Assembly (NCBI RefSeq): GCF_039523175.1
Contig: NZ_BAAAEU010000010.1
Span: 62,001 to 126,000, forward strand
Length of the DNA stretch: 64,000 bases
Reading direction: 5' to 3'
Origin: Dokdonella_A soli
GTDB taxonomy: Bacteria > Pseudomonadota > Gammaproteobacteria > Xanthomonadales > Rhodanobacteraceae
Positions 35,720 to 44,626 of this stretch are shown in pieces. Each line of letters starts with the position of its first letter. Positions within the stretch are counted from its first letter, which is position 1. The notes below the pieces were generated by a model. The model had not been told where the DNA came from, ran no database searches, and saw only the letters and a program-made list of their open reading frames with translations. A program made the position numbers and the translations under genes.

Positions 35720-37195
35720 GTGATCACCCGCGAAGAATTCGCCGCGCTCGCGGCACAGGGTCACAACCGTATCCCCGTAGTGCGCGAGGTGCTGTCCGAT
35801 CTCGACACGCCGCTGTCGGTGTACTTGAAACTCGCCGACGGGCCGTATTCCTACCTGTTCGAATCGGTCGAGGGCGGGGAGACCTGGGGCCGTCATTCGA
35901 TCATCGGCCTGCCGTGCCGGCGCGTGTACGTGCTGCGCGGAAACACGCTGACCGTCGAAGAACTCGGCGAGGTCGTCGAAACGCGCGAGCTCGCCGATCC
36001 GCTCGCCGAGATCGAGAAGATCCGCGCGAGCTATCGCGTACCGCAGCTGCCGGGCCTGCCCGCGTTCAGCGGTGGCCTGGTCGGGCATTTCGGTTTCGAG
36101 ACGGTCGGCTGGATCGAGCCGCGCCTCGCGCGCGCCAGCAAGCCCGATCTGCTCGGCACGCCGGATGCGCTGCTGATGCTGAGCGAGGAAGTCGCGGTGT
36201 TCGACAACCTCAAGGGTCGGCTGTACCTGATCGTGCATGCCGATCCCGCGCAGCCGCAGGCCTACGCGCGCGCGCGCAGGCGCCTCGACGAGCTTGCGTT
36301 CCGCCTGCGTCATTCCGGTTCCGGTTATCCCGACGTGCTCGATCCGAAGGCGCTCGAGGAAACCGATTTCAAGTCCAGTTTCACGCGCGACGAGTACGAA
36401 ACAATGGTCGAACGCGCGAAGGAATACATCCGCGCCGGCGACATCTTCCAGGTCGTGCCCTCGCAGCGTTTGTCGGTGCCGTTCCGCGCGCGGCCGGTCG
36501 ACGTGTATCGCGCGCTGCGTGCGTTGAATCCATCGCCGTACATGTATTTTCTCGATCTCGGCAACACCCAGATCGTCGGTTCGTCGCCAGAAATCCTGGT
36601 GCGCCTGAAGGAAGGCAAGGTCGTTGTCCGCCCGATCGCCGGCACGCGCCCACGTGGCAAGACGCACGAGGAAGACCTCGCGCTCGAAACCGAACTGCTC
36701 GTCGATGCGAAGGAGCGCGCCGAGCACCTGATGCTGATCGACCTCGGTCGCAATGACGTCGGTCGGGTCAGCAAGACCGGCAGCGTCGCGCTCACCGAGA
36801 GCTTCGTGATCGAGCGCTACTCGCACGTGATGCATATCGTCAGCCAGGTCGAAGGCGACCTGCGCGATGGTCTCTCCTACATGGACGTGCTGAAGGCGAC
36901 GTTCCCGGCCGGCACCGTCAGCGGCGCGCCGAAGATCCGCGCGATCGAGATCATTCAGGAACTCGAACCGCACAAGCGCAACATCTACGCCGGCGCGATC
37001 GGCTACATCGGCTGGTGGGGCGACGCCGACACCGCGATCGCGATCCGCACCGCGGTGATCCAGGACGGCCGCTTGTACGTGCAGGCCGGCGGCGGCGTGG
37101 TGTTCGATTCCGATCCAACCATGGAGTGGGAGGAGACGATGAACAAGGGGCGCGCGTTGTTCCGCGCGGTGGCGCAGGCGGCGGGCGGACTCTGA
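35720..37195 (+). CDS. trpE: Anthranilate synthase component I
   Basis: Converts chorismate to anthranilate with TrpG. The chosen GTG gives MITREEFAALAAQGHNRIPV, as in Xanthomonas TrpE, and 491 residues; an earlier GTG at 35648, with GAGAGGG upstream, would add 24 residues of no family resemblance. Motifs: LESxEG-type FESVEGGETWGRHSIIG, IAGTRPRGKTHEED, LMLIDLGRNDVGRV, FPAGTVSGAPK and AGAIGYIGWWGDADTAIAIRT. It is separated from trpG by two unrelated genes. Confidence 0.95.
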   Translation: MITREEFAALAAQGHNRIPVVREVLSDLDTPLSVYLKLADGPYSYLFESVEGGETWGRHSIIGLPCRRVYVLRGNTLTVEELGEVVETRELADPLAEIEKIRASYRVPQLPGLPAFSGGLVGHFGFETVGWIEPRLARASKPDLLGTPDALLMLSEEVAVFDNLKGRLYLIVHADPAQPQAYARARRRLDELAFRLRHSGSGYPDVLDPKALEETDFKSSFTRDEYETMVERAKEYIRAGDIFQVVPSQRLSVPFRARPVDVYRALRALNPSPYMYFLDLGNTQIVGSSPEILVRLKEGKVVVRPIAGTRPRGKTHEEDLALETELLVDAKERAEHLMLIDLGRNDVGRVSKTGSVALTESFVIERYSHVMHIVSQVEGDLRDGLSYMDVLKATFPAGTVSGAPKIRAIEIIQELEPHKRNIYAGAIGYIGWWGDADTAIAIRTAVIQDGRLYVQAGGGVVFDSDPTMEWEETMNKGRALFRAVAQAAGGL

Positions 37196-37481
37196 GCCGA
37201 CCTGCCCGGCAGGCATTCGTCGGCGCATTCGCGCGCTGCATGTCCGGTCGATCGGGGTGATCCATCGCGGTGCGATGAGCCGTGCGGATTTCGCGCCGAA
37301 ATCCGCGAGTCGATCGCGAAGCGCACGTGCCGGCGGCAACGCGATAAACGGTGGCGGCGTATGCGCTGCCTAACCACGGATGCGTTCGCGCTGGAGCGGA
37401 CGCGCGGTGATGACGGAAGTGGGAGTTGGGGCACTGCTTCGGTTATCGTCGGGACTCACGCCACCGCTCACGAGGACACCG

Positions 37482-38390
37482 ATGCTCTTGTCGCTTGTCG
37501 TATCCGAAGGCCGCCTGCGTCCCATTTGGCGAGCATTGGTGTTCCTTGTCCTCGTGCTGTTCGTACTGCCCTGGTTGCTCAACGCACCAACGAATCTCGC
37601 TTGGAAGTTCCTGCATCTGGAAGATTCGCTGAATGCGGCAGCCGTCGCCTTCCAGGAAACGGAACTGCTGATCCAGGCATTGATCGCGACCGCCCTCTTC
37701 GCGTTCTACGAGCACAGGCGCATCGACGGCTACGGTCTGCCCGTCGCGCGCGCGCTGGGGTCTTCGACCTGGGAGGGCATGGCCGCGGGGGTCTTCATGG
37801 CGGCCATCGTCGCTGCCGGCATGTTGCTACTGGGCGGGATGCAGATAAACGGTTTCGCGACGACCGGCGGCGCGCTGGCGGCGTCCGCGCTCGCGTGGCT
37901 CGGCGCGAACATCGTCATCGCCGTGGCAGAAGAATTCTTCTTCCGCTCCTACGTGCTGCAGACGCTCTGGAGAAGCCTCGGGTTCTGGCCGGCTTCGATC
38001 GCGACGACGGCCGTGTTCGTGGCGCTGCATTATTTCTTCAAGCAAGGCGAGAACATCTGGGACGTGATCACGCTCGTGAGCCTGAGCTTGTTGATGTGCG
38101 ATACGGTACGGCGCACCGGTACGCTCTGGTTCGCGGTCGGTTTTCACGTCGCTTTCGATTACATGCAGTTCTTCGTCATCGGCACGCCCAACGGCGCGCT
38201 GGTGCCGGTCGGGCGCATGCTGGACGTCAATTTCCAGGGGCCTGCCTGGTTGACCGGCGGCGTGCTGGGTACGGAAGCCAGCCTGCTGATGTATCCGGCC
38301 ATCGCCCTGGTCTGGCTGTACGTCGTGGTTCGCTATCGCGACACACCGATCTGGCAGCCCGATCCCGAGGTCGCGCCGAAGAGGGCCTGA
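37482..38390 (+). CDS. CPBP-family (CAAX protease/bacteriocin-processing) intramembrane protein
   Basis: A 302-residue membrane protein with about seven or eight helices. The metalloprotease motifs are complete: AVAEEFFFRSYVLQTL (EExxxR), FVALHYFF and GFHVAFDYMQFF. The start follows CGAGGACACCG; the longer frame upstream has no such support. CPBP proteins include prenyl-protein proteases and bacteriocin self-immunity proteins; the role here is unknown. The 286 bases between trpE and this gene show nothing recognisable. Confidence 0.85.
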   Translation: MLLSLVVSEGRLRPIWRALVFLVLVLFVLPWLLNAPTNLAWKFLHLEDSLNAAAVAFQETELLIQALIATALFAFYEHRRIDGYGLPVARALGSSTWEGMAAGVFMAAIVAAGMLLLGGMQINGFATTGGALAASALAWLGANIVIAVAEEFFFRSYVLQTLWRSLGFWPASIATTAVFVALHYFFKQGENIWDVITLVSLSLLMCDTVRRTGTLWFAVGFHVAFDYMQFFVIGTPNGALVPVGRMLDVNFQGPAWLTGGVLGTEASLLMYPAIALVWLYVVVRYRDTPIWQPDPEVAPKRA

Positions 38391-38406
38391 CCGCACCGGA
38401 GTGCCC

Positions 38407-40128
38407 ATGCCCCACCACGCCCTGATCACTACTCTGGTGTTTGCGCTGGTCCTTGCCTATGTCGCCGGCATGCTTGCGCAGCGGCTGCGGCTTGCGCCGA
38501 TCGTCGGCTACCTCATCGCGGGTGTCGCGCTCGGGCCGTTCACGCCGGGGCTGGTCGCGGACCAGACGCTGGCGCCGGAGCTGTCCGAGATCGGCGTGAT
38601 CCTGCTGATGTTCGGCGTCGGTCTGCATTTCTCGCTCGGCGACCTGCTTGCGGTGAGGGCAATTGCGATCCCGGGCGCGGTCGTGCAGATCTCGATCGCG
38701 ACGCTGCTCGGCATGCTGCTCGCGTGGCTGCTCGGCTGGCCGCTCGGGGCAGGGCTGGTGTTCGGACTCGCGCTGTCCACGGCGAGCACGGTCGTGCTGC
38801 TGAGGGCGCTCGAGGAACGGCGCCTGCTCGAGACGAGTCGAGGTCGCATCGCGATCGGCTGGTTGATCGTCGAGGATCTTGCGATGGTGCTGGTGCTCGT
38901 GCTGCTGCCGGCACTGGCCGGTCTGCTCAGAGGCCACGTGGAAGGCACAACGGCGAACGGTGGAGTGCTCGCGGCCCTGGCAATCACGCTCGGCAAGGTC
39001 GCCGCGTTCGTGGCGTTGATGCTGATCGTCGGCCGCCGCGCGATTCCCTGGCTGCTCGAACGCACCGCAGGCACGGGTTCGCGCGAGTTGTTCACGCTGG
39101 CCGTGCTCGCGCTGGCGCTCGGCGTCGCCTACGCGTCGGCGATGCTGTTCGGGGTCTCGTTCGCGCTCGGCGCGTTCTTCGCCGGCATGGTGCTCAACGA
39201 ATCGAAGCTGAGCCACCAGGCCGCGGAGGAGTCCTTGCCGTTCCGCGACGCGTTCGCGGTGCTGTTCTTCGTCTCGGTCGGCATGCTGTTCGATCCGATG
39301 ATCCTGGTCCGTCAACCGCTGCCGGTGCTCGGCGTGTTCCTGATCATCGTGTTCGGCAAGTCGCTCGCCGCACTTGCCATCGTGCGTGCATTCGGACGGC
39401 CGCTCGAGGTCGGCCTGACGGTAGCGACCAGCCTCGCCCAGATTGGCGAGTTCGCCTTCATCCTCGCCGGGCTCGGCGCCAGCCTCGGCCTGCTGCCGAA
39501 GGACGGCAGTGATCTGATCCTCGCCGGCGCGATCCTGTCGATCATCGCCAATCCATTGCTGTTCGTCGCGCTGGACCGCTGGCAGGCGCGGCGTGAGGCG
39601 CGGGCCGCCGCCGACCTGAAGCGGATGGTCGGCGACGAAACCCCGGCCGGGCCGCTGTTACCGGATGGCGGGCACATCGTGCTGGTCGGCTTCGGCCGCG
39701 TCGGTTCGCTGGTCGGGCGCAGCCTGCGCCAGAACGGTCATGCGCTCGCGCTGATCGAGGCGGATCGCGATCTCCTCGCACAGGCGCGCGCGCTCGGCAT
39801 CGCCGGTGTTCCAGGCAACGCGGCGGCCGAGGAAATGCTCGTGGCTGCGCATGCCTCCACCGCGCGCGCGCTGCTGGTCGCGATTCCACAGACGCTCGAG
39901 GCGGGCCAGATCATCCGGCACGCGCGCGCGCTCAATCCCGCCATTGCGGTGCTCGCACGCGCGCATTCGGACGACGAAGTCGCCTACCTGCTCGGCTGCG
40001 GCGCCGATGCGGCGGTGATGGGCGAGCGCGAGATCGCGCGTAGCATGTGCGAATCGGTGGACGGGCTTTCGCGCTATTTCGCACGGATGCGTGACGACCA
40101 TGGCGCCGACGGGGCGGAGGCAACCTGA
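38407..40128 (+). CDS. ybaL: YbaL/KefB-type monovalent cation:proton antiporter
   Basis: A 573-residue transporter: an N-terminal CPA2 membrane domain of about 12 helices (to about 385; LSEIGVILLMFGVGLHFSLG and SFALGAFFAGMVLNES are CPA2 signatures) and a C-terminal TrkA-N nucleotide-binding domain (IVLVGFGRVGSLVGRSL, about 420-540). It likely exchanges K+ for H+. The ATG lies two codons after a GTG alternative and 16 bases after the CPBP stop. Confidence 0.9.
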   Translation: MPHHALITTLVFALVLAYVAGMLAQRLRLAPIVGYLIAGVALGPFTPGLVADQTLAPELSEIGVILLMFGVGLHFSLGDLLAVRAIAIPGAVVQISIATLLGMLLAWLLGWPLGAGLVFGLALSTASTVVLLRALEERRLLETSRGRIAIGWLIVEDLAMVLVLVLLPALAGLLRGHVEGTTANGGVLAALAITLGKVAAFVALMLIVGRRAIPWLLERTAGTGSRELFTLAVLALALGVAYASAMLFGVSFALGAFFAGMVLNESKLSHQAAEESLPFRDAFAVLFFVSVGMLFDPMILVRQPLPVLGVFLIIVFGKSLAALAIVRAFGRPLEVGLTVATSLAQIGEFAFILAGLGASLGLLPKDGSDLILAGAILSIIANPLLFVALDRWQARREARAAADLKRMVGDETPAGPLLPDGGHIVLVGFGRVGSLVGRSLRQNGHALALIEADRDLLAQARALGIAGVPGNAAAEEMLVAAHASTARALLVAIPQTLEAGQIIRHARALNPAIAVLARAHSDDEVAYLLGCGADAAVMGEREIARSMCESVDGLSRYFARMRDDHGADGAEAT

Positions 40129-40203
40129 TCGGCCGGCAGCGGCCTGTCACCTCCGCTTCGCTATACTTCCCGTTCCTGCAGCCCGCCGCTTCCGGTTCAC
40201 GCC

Positions 40204-40800
40204 ATGCTGTTGATGATCGACAACTACGACAGCTTCACCTGGAATCTCGTGCAGTATTTCGGCGAGCTGGGCGAGGATGTGCGGGTGATCCGCAATGACG
40301 AGATGACGCTGCCGGCGCTGCGCGCACTGGCACCTGCGGCGATCGTGATCTCGCCCGGACCGGGCACGCCGGACGATGCCGGTGTGTCGCTGGAGATCCT
40401 CGGCAAGCTGGCGGGCGTGGTGCCGATCTTCGGCGTCTGCCTCGGCCACCAGGCGATCGGTCAGGCCTTCGGCGGCAAGGTGGTGCGTGCGCGAGAAATC
40501 ATGCACGGCAAGACCTCGCTGATCCATCACGACGGCAAGGGCGTGTTTCGCGGCCTGCCCAATCCGTTCGAGGCGACGCGTTACCACTCGCTGGTCGTCG
40601 AAAAATCCTCGCTGCCGGATTGCCTCGAAGTCTCCGCATGGACGCAGAACGCCGACGGTTCCGTCGACGAGATCATGGGTCTGCGCCATCGTTCGCTGCC
40701 GGTCGAGGGCGTGCAGTTCCATCCGGAATCGATCCTGACCCAGCATGGCCATGACCTGTTGCGCAATTTCCTGTCGCGCGAGCTGCAGCGCGCGGCGTAA
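40204..40800 (+). CDS. trpG: Anthranilate synthase component II (glutamine amidotransferase)
   Basis: Supplies ammonia from glutamine to TrpE. The 198 residues have the class I triad: Cys79 in FGVCLGHQAIGQ and His-x-Glu in VQFHPESIL. MLLMIDNYDSFTWNLVQYFG and ISPGPGTPDDAG are typical TrpG blocks. TATACT at 40162-40167 is a possible -10. A 69-base spacer with a degenerate repeat separates it from trpD. It could also serve p-aminobenzoate synthesis, but the context favours tryptophan. Confidence 0.95.
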   Translation: MLLMIDNYDSFTWNLVQYFGELGEDVRVIRNDEMTLPALRALAPAAIVISPGPGTPDDAGVSLEILGKLAGVVPIFGVCLGHQAIGQAFGGKVVRAREIMHGKTSLIHHDGKGVFRGLPNPFEATRYHSLVVEKSSLPDCLEVSAWTQNADGSVDEIMGLRHRSLPVEGVQFHPESILTQHGHDLLRNFLSRELQRAA

Positions 40801-40813
40801 ATGAGTCGAGCTC

Positions 40814-40860
40814 CGTCCCACACCCTCTCCATCCAAGCCTCCACTTGAAGGGGTCTGAAG
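40814..40860. repeat. Degenerate family A repeat between trpG and trpD
   Basis: CGTCCCACACCCTCTCCATC, then CAAGCCTCCACTTGAAGGGG, is a worn copy of the element at the end of mscS. The hairpin is imperfect, so strong termination inside the operon is not expected. Confidence 0.55.
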
Positions 40861-40869
40861 GCCGAAACC

Positions 40870-41916
40870 ATGCCGATCACGCCGCAGGAAGCGCTCCAGC
40901 GCGCCATCGAACATCGCGAGATCTTCCATGACGAGATGGTCGATCTGATGCGCCAGATCATGCGCGGCGAGGTCTCACCGACGCTGGTCGCGGCGATCGT
41001 CGCCGGCCTTCGTGTGAAGAAGGAGACCATCGGCGAGATCACCGGTGCTGCGCGCGTGATGCGCGAGCTGGCCGCGAAGGTCGATGTCGGCGCGCCGTCG
41101 AACTTCGTCGATATCGTCGGCACCGGCGGCGATGGCGCGCACAGCTTCAACATCTCGACCGCGTCGATGTTCGTCGCGGCGGCGGCGCGCGCGCGCGTTG
41201 CCAAGCACGGCAACCGCAGCGTGTCGTCGAAGTCCGGCAGCGCCGACGTGCTGGAAGCGCTCGGCGCGGCGATCGACCTCGACGCGGAACAGGTTGCGCG
41301 CTGCTTCGAGGCGACTGGCATCGGCTTCATGTTCGCGCCAAATCATCATCCGGCGATGAAGGTGGTGGCACCGGTGCGGCGCGAGCTGGGCGTGCGTACG
41401 ATCTTCAATATCCTCGGGCCGCTGACCAATCCGGCCGGCGCACCGAACATCCTGATGGGCGTGTTCCATCCGGACCTGGTCGGCATCCAGGTGCGCGCGC
41501 TGCAGCAGCTTGGCGCGCGCCATGCGCTGGTGGTCTGGGGTCGTGACGGCATGGACGAGATCTCACTCGGCGCGGCGACGATGGTCGGCGAGCTGCGCGA
41601 TGGGGACGTGCACGAATACGAGATCGAACCCGAGGATTTCGGGCTGGTGATGGCGTCGAGCCGCAACCTGCGCGTCGCCAACGTCGCCGAATCGAAGGCG
41701 CTGCTGCTCGAGGCGCTGCACAACACGCCGGGTGTCGCACGCGACATCGTGCTGATGAACGCGGGCGCCGCGCTGTACGCGGCGGATGTCGTCGGCTCGA
41801 TCCGCGAGGGCATTGTGCGTGCGCGCGCTGCCGTCGTGAGCGGTGCCGCGCTGGCGAAGCTGGAGGAGTTTGTCGAAGTGACCCGGCGGTTGGCCGGCGA
41901 GACGGTTGGCGGCTGA
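40870..41916 (+). CDS. trpD: Anthranilate phosphoribosyltransferase
   Basis: Adds phosphoribosyl to anthranilate. The 348 residues carry DIVGTGGDGAHSFNISTASM (PRPP site), KHGNRSVSSKSGSADVLEAL, FMFAPNHHPAMKVVAPVRRE and the GPLTNPAG block, all as in the family. GAAGG precedes the ATG. The stop is followed directly by the trpC start, with one base between. Confidence 0.96.
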   Translation: MPITPQEALQRAIEHREIFHDEMVDLMRQIMRGEVSPTLVAAIVAGLRVKKETIGEITGAARVMRELAAKVDVGAPSNFVDIVGTGGDGAHSFNISTASMFVAAAARARVAKHGNRSVSSKSGSADVLEALGAAIDLDAEQVARCFEATGIGFMFAPNHHPAMKVVAPVRRELGVRTIFNILGPLTNPAGAPNILMGVFHPDLVGIQVRALQQLGARHALVVWGRDGMDEISLGAATMVGELRDGDVHEYEIEPEDFGLVMASSRNLRVANVAESKALLLEALHNTPGVARDIVLMNAGAALYAADVVGSIREGIVRARAAVVSGAALAKLEEFVEVTRRLAGETVGG

Positions 41917-41917
41917 G

Positions 41918-42730
41918 ATGTCCGATATCCTCCAGCGCATCCTCGCGCGCAAAGTCGAGGAAATCACCGAGCGCAGTGCACGCGTCCCGCTGACGGAGCT
42001 TTCCGCGCGTATCGCCGATCTGCCGCCGACGCGCGGCTTCGCCGCGGCGCTCGAAGCGAAGATCGAGGCGGGCGCACCGGCGGTGATCGCCGAGGTCAAG
42101 AAGGCGAGTCCGTCGAAAGGCGTGATCCGCGCGGACTTTGATCCGGCCGCGATCGCGCGCAGCTACGCGGCGGGTGGCGCGGCCTGCCTGTCGGTGCTGA
42201 CCGACGCGGATTTCTTCCAGGGCAGCGAGGCGTATCTGGAACAGGCGCGCGCGGCCTGTGATCTGCCTGTGTTGCGCAAGGACTTCACGATCGATGCGTA
42301 CCAGGTCTACGAGGCGCGCGCGATCGGCGCCGACTGCATCCTGCTGATCGTCGCCGCACTCGGCGACGCGGCGCTGCTCGAACTCGCGCTGCTCGCAGCC
42401 GAACTCGATCTGGATGTGCTCGTCGAGGTGCACGACGAGGCCGAGCTGGAGCGGGCGCTGGAGATCCCGGCGCCGCTGATCGGCGTGAACAACCGCAACC
42501 TGCGTACGTTCGAAACCTCGCTCGACACAACCTTGCGACTCCGTGAACGCGCGGGCGAGGATCGTCTGCTGGTCACCGAAAGCGGCATCCACACACCGGA
42601 CGATGTCGCGCGCATGCGCGCTGCCGGCATCGGCGCGTTCCTGGTCGGCGAGGCGTTCATGCGTGCGCCCGATCCCGGCGCGGAACTGGCGCGGCTGTTC
42701 GGCACCGCGCGTCCGGCGAAGCCCGCCTAG
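41918..42730 (+). CDS. trpC: Indole-3-glycerol phosphate synthase
   Basis: Closes the indole ring from CdRP. The 270-residue TIM barrel has VIAEVKKASPSKGVIRADFD with the catalytic Lys, SVLTDADFFQGS, LRKDFTIDAYQVYEAR, EVHDEAELERAL, IGVNNRNLRTFET and VTESGIHTPDDVARM. It is monofunctional; no TrpF domain is fused. trpF, trpB and trpA are not in the window. Confidence 0.96.
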   Translation: MSDILQRILARKVEEITERSARVPLTELSARIADLPPTRGFAAALEAKIEAGAPAVIAEVKKASPSKGVIRADFDPAAIARSYAAGGAACLSVLTDADFFQGSEAYLEQARAACDLPVLRKDFTIDAYQVYEARAIGADCILLIVAALGDAALLELALLAAELDLDVLVEVHDEAELERALEIPAPLIGVNNRNLRTFETSLDTTLRLRERAGEDRLLVTESGIHTPDDVARMRAAGIGAFLVGEAFMRAPDPGAELARLFGTARPAKPA

Positions 42731-42765
42731 GCTCGCCCGCCCGCTGCATCGGCGTACGCAACACG

Positions 42766-43464
42766 ATGAACGAGGTCATGGTCTCCGCCAAGGCCGGCGC
42801 GCGGGGCAAACCGCGCGTGGTGCTGTTCGACTTCGATGGTGTGCTGGTCCGGGGCGATGCATTCACGCGGTTCATGCGCGACCGCTATGCGCACGCATGG
42901 TGGCGCGCGGTTCTCGTTCTGCCCCTGTGGCCGCTGCTCGCGCTGCTGGCAACGACGCCGCGCGGGCGCCGCACGGCCGCGCGCGTTCTCGTGCGCTGGG
43001 CCCTGTGCGGTGTCGGCGAGTCGTGTTACCGCGAGCTCGCGGAAACGTTCGGCCGTGCGTTGGCGCGTGATGCGCGCAACCTGTCGCGCGAGGCGCTGGC
43101 GGCGCTGAACGCGCACCGGCACGCGGGCGACCGCATCTTCGTCGCGACCGCCTGCGAGGAAATCCTTGCGCGCGCGATCCTCGACGAGCTCGGGTTGGCT
43201 GCGATCGAGCTGGTCGCGTCGCGCCTCGTGCCGGGCCGCCTCGGCATGCGCATCGCGCTGCACAATCGTGGCGTCGAGAAGGCGAATCAGCTGGCACGGC
43301 GCGGCGTACGACCGCCGTGGGACATCGTCTACAGCGACTCGCTCGACGATCTGCCAATCCTCGCGGCAGCGCGTTCGGCGGTGCTCGTGAACCCGAGCCG
43401 GCATCTGCTGGCGCGCGTCTCGGCCCGCCTCGGCCAGCGCGTTTCGATCGTGGAATGGAACTGA
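42766..43464 (+). CDS. HAD-IB phosphatase, PgpC-like
   Basis: A 232-residue haloacid-dehalogenase hydrolase. Motif I is VVLFDFDGVLVRGDAF, motif II VATACEE, the motif III lysine is in GVEKANQLA and motif IV is YSDSLDDLPIL, so catalysis is intact. A hydrophobic stretch (WWRAVLVLPLWPLLALLA) fits membrane association. The layout resembles phosphatidylglycerophosphatase C, but phosphoserine-phosphatase-like relatives share it. Confidence 0.75.
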   Translation: MNEVMVSAKAGARGKPRVVLFDFDGVLVRGDAFTRFMRDRYAHAWWRAVLVLPLWPLLALLATTPRGRRTAARVLVRWALCGVGESCYRELAETFGRALARDARNLSREALAALNAHRHAGDRIFVATACEEILARAILDELGLAAIELVASRLVPGRLGMRIALHNRGVEKANQLARRGVRPPWDIVYSDSLDDLPILAAARSAVLVNPSRHLLARVSARLGQRVSIVEWN

Positions 43465-43540
43465 CGGCGCTGCGGGTGCCTCGGACATGCGCCCGGCTCG
43501 CCCGAGCGGGGACTTGCGTCCTGTTCGATCAAGGATTAAC

Positions 43541-43564
43541 GTAAGCACTTCCGTAAGTGCTTAC
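43541..43564. promoter_or_regulatory. Perfect palindromic operator upstream of the MarR-GNAT gene
   Basis: GTAAGCACTT and AAGTGCTTAC are perfect 10-bp arms with a 4-base spacer, ending 8 bases before the ATG. The size and A/T-rich sequence suit a MarR dimer. Binding here would block transcription or ribosome access, so autorepression is likely. Confidence 0.65.
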
Positions 43565-43572
43565 TAAAAACT

Positions 43573-44601
43573 ATGTTCCTGCATATGCAAGGCGAGCTGG
43601 CGCTCGGCAGTCGTTTCAAGGCGGTCAGCGAGAGTCTCTACGCGGTGGCGAATGCGACCTATCGTGCGAGTGGCGTGGAAATCGATGCGCACTGGTTCCC
43701 GCTGCTTCGATACCTGCAGGTGAAGGGGCCAGCGACCGTGACCGAGGTGGCGGCCGCGATCGGCCAGACCCATCCCGCGGTGAGCCAGCTCGCGGCAAAG
43801 CTGCGCAAGGGCGGCTGGATCACGCGCCGGACCGATCGCGCCGACGCGCGCCGCGGCATGCTCGAACTTTCCGCGGACGCCGAAGGCACGCTGGACCGGC
43901 TGGGGCCGATCTGGTGCGCGATCCGCCGCGGCGCGCGGGCGGCGGCGTTGCGCGGCCAGGGCTCGCTGATCGATGTGCTGGCCGGCTTCGAGGCGGACAT
44001 CGACAGTGGCAGGCTCGCTGCCGAGATCCTCGCGCAACGCGATCGCCTGCTGGCCGCGCAGGTCGAGGTCCAGCCGTTCCGGGACGAATGGGCGGCGCAC
44101 TTCCTGCGTATCAATGGGGAATGGCTGGAGCGCTACTTCGCGCTCGAAGCGGTCGATCGCGCGATGCTGGAGCGTCCGCGAGAGCATGTGCTCGACCCGG
44201 GCGGCGCGATCCTGTTCGCGCTGCTCGATGGCGAAGTGATCGGTACTTGCGCGCTGCTCAGGGAATCGCCGGGTGTCTACGAGCTCTCGAAGATGGCGGT
44301 CGAGACCGGCTATCGCGGCCTCGGCGCCGGGCGCAAGCTGCTCGATGCGGCGATCGCCGAGTTTCGCAGGCGGCAGGGCAGCACCCTGTTCCTCGAATCG
44401 AACGCGCGGCTCAAGCCTGCGCTGGCGCTCTACGAGAGCGCGGGCTTCGTGCACCATCCGGCGCCGCGTCCGGGCAGCCACTACCAGCGCGCCGACGTCT
44501 ACATGGTGTACGAACCCGCCGCGACCAAGACGACCGCAGCGACGGCCAAGGCCATCGGCGACCGACGCGCGCGGCCACCGCGACAGACGTCGGTGCGCTG
44601 A
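43573..44601 (+). CDS. MarR-type regulator fused to a GNAT acetyltransferase
   Basis: A 342-residue two-domain protein. Residues about 15-140 form a MarR winged helix (WFPLLRYLQVKGPATVTEVA, then AIGQTHPAVSQLAAKLRKGG and the wing DRADARRG). Residues about 190-315 are a GNAT domain with acetyl-CoA motif A in MAVETGYRGLGAGRKLL and ALYESAGFV. A basic tail follows. No ribosome-binding site is seen, so the mRNA may be leaderless; ATG at 43585 is an alternative start. Such fusions are known but their acetyl acceptors are not. Confidence 0.85.
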   Translation: MFLHMQGELALGSRFKAVSESLYAVANATYRASGVEIDAHWFPLLRYLQVKGPATVTEVAAAIGQTHPAVSQLAAKLRKGGWITRRTDRADARRGMLELSADAEGTLDRLGPIWCAIRRGARAAALRGQGSLIDVLAGFEADIDSGRLAAEILAQRDRLLAAQVEVQPFRDEWAAHFLRINGEWLERYFALEAVDRAMLERPREHVLDPGGAILFALLDGEVIGTCALLRESPGVYELSKMAVETGYRGLGAGRKLLDAAIAEFRRRQGSTLFLESNARLKPALALYESAGFVHHPAPRPGSHYQRADVYMVYEPAATKTTAATAKAIGDRRARPPRQTSVR

Positions 44602-44626
44602 GCGCCGCTCGGGCGCCGGCGCCAGC

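Noticed and set aside
40162..40167. TATACT as a firm trpG promoter
   Set aside because: No acceptable -35 at 16-18 bases; mentioned only as a possibility in the trpG entry.
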